Of a stretch of 6,161 nucleotides of DNA, positions 5,554-6,161 are shown one piece after another. The stretch's first letter is position 1, and every line of letters begins with the position of its first letter. Below the pieces are notes generated by a model. The model had not been told where the DNA came from. It saw only the letters and a program-made list of their open reading frames with translations, and did not search any database. A program made the translations under genes and the position numbers. This DNA comes from Pseudomonadota bacterium (lineage in GTDB: Bacteria; Myxococcota_A; Polyangia; Fen-1088). The DNA lies in assembly GCA_017881285.1 (NCBI GenBank), contig JADGRD010000230.1, forward strand, positions 1-6,161. Reading direction: 5' to 3'.

Positions 5554-6161
5554 TCAGCTCCCCGCGCGCTCGGCGTGACGGCGGTAGGTGTAGTAGGCCG
5601 CGCACGCGCCCTCGCTCGAAACCATGGTGGCGCCAAGCGGTCGTTCGGGCGTGCAGCGGCCGCCGAAGGCCGGACATTCCCGTGGTTTCTTCACCCCGCG
5701 CAGGACCTGGCCGCTGATGCACTCGGAGTCCTCATCGGCGTGATAGTCCGCCACGCCGAAGCGAGTCTCGGCGTCGTAGGCCGTGAATTCGCCGCGCAGG
5801 GCGAAACCACTTGACGGGATCTCGCCGATCCCGCGCCATTTGCGCGGAACCACGCGAAAGACTCTTGCCATCAGCTCTTGCGCCGGGCGATTGCCCTCGC
5901 GCCGGACCGAGCGCGCGTACTGGTTTTCGACCTCGGCGCGGCCCGCTTCGAGCTGGCGCACGGCCATCAAGATGCCTTGCAGGATGTCGAGCGGCTCGAA
6001 GCCGGTGACCACGATGGGCACGTGGTACTTCTTCGCCAGGGGAACGTATTCCTCGAAGCCCATCACCGTGCAGACGTGGCCCGCGGCCAGGAAGGCCTGG
6101 GTGTGATTGTCGGGCGCGGAAAGCAGCGCCTCGATGGCGGGCGGCACCAGCACGTGGGAAA
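5554..6161 (-). CDS. hypD: Hydrogenase maturation iron-sulfur protein HypD, C-terminal part
   Basis: HypD is the scaffold that, with HypC, holds the iron while CN and CO are attached, and it supplies electrons through a [4Fe-4S] cluster. The window holds the last 201 codons of a protein that is normally about 370 residues; the N-terminal part lies past the right edge, and the frame is open to the edge. Visible motifs, in visible-residue numbering, are SHVLVPPAIEALL (1-13), AGHVCTVMG (26-34), VTGFEPLDILQGILMAVRQL (51-70), WRGIGEIPSSGFALRGEF (108-125), and the four cluster cysteines 147, 162, 169 and 186 in a C-x14-C-x6-C-x16-C arrangement ending in MVSSEGACAAYYTYRR. The intact cysteine set indicates a functional protein. 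hypE begins 2 nt after its stop, so the two are translationally coupled; hypC is expected just upstream, beyond the window. Confidence 0.96.
   Translation of the reverse strand, partial: SHVLVPPAIEALLSAPDNHTQAFLAAGHVCTVMGFEEYVPLAKKYHVPIVVTGFEPLDILQGILMAVRQLEAGRAEVENQYARSVRREGNRPAQELMARVFRVVPRKWRGIGEIPSSGFALRGEFTAYDAETRFGVADYHADEDSECISGQVLRGVKKPRECPAFGGRCTPERPLGATMVSSEGACAAYYTYRRHAERAGS

Noticed and set aside
4514..5578. A 354-codon open frame on the plus strand
   Set aside because: It lies wholly antisense to hypE, whose identity is certain. The translation is low-complexity and rich in Arg, Gly, Asp and Ala, typical of a shadow frame in GC-rich DNA.
5552..5722. Longer HypE start within hypD
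   Set aside because: The extra 57 residues are the out-of-frame shadow of hypD, and a good ribosome binding site supports the ATG at 5551.

Overview
The window is GC-rich throughout and densely coding, as expected of a high-GC Gram-negative bacterium. I cannot place it more precisely. The metabolism it shows is assembly of a [NiFe]-hydrogenase: four maturation proteins are recognisable (HypA, HypB, HypE and the C-terminal half of HypD). No hydrogenase structural subunit, HypC or HypF lies inside the window.

Layout from left to right: a CutA-family gene runs off the left edge on the minus strand (1-320). Then comes a short plus-strand remnant (399-572) that looks like the first 57 residues of a TMTC-like (DUF1736-type) multi-pass membrane protein. 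It ends abruptly just after the conserved FVNWD motif. An AT-richer strip (551-617) follows, with a perfect 9-bp inverted repeat and a possible promoter. It leads into a small four-cysteine zinc-ribbon protein (618-872), then hypA (979-1335), hypB (1326-1985, overlapping hypA by 10 nt) and a classical SDR oxidoreductase (2006-2794), all on the plus strand. Ten bases further on, the convergent minus-strand cluster ends. Read in its own direction from the right edge, it is hypD (partial), hypE (351 aa, complete), then a full-length TMTC-like membrane protein with C-terminal TPRs (551 aa).

How the genes work together: HypA and HypB deliver nickel. HypE, with HypF (not seen), makes the cyanide ligands from a carbamoyl group carried on its C-terminal cysteine. 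HypD, with HypC (not seen), is the scaffold on which the Fe(CN)2CO unit is built. The four genes form two convergent blocks, hypAB and hypDE, with an SDR and a membrane TPR protein between them. The hydrogenase operon proper and hypC most likely lie past the right edge, upstream of hypD.

No CRISPR array, tRNA, rRNA, IS element or new defence-like system is visible. The observations most worth following are the truncated TMTC-like fragment, which shares a 17-bp identical block in inverted orientation with the complete gene on the far side of the hypAB-SDR segment; the palindrome/promoter strip beside it; and the zinc-ribbon gene upstream of hypA.
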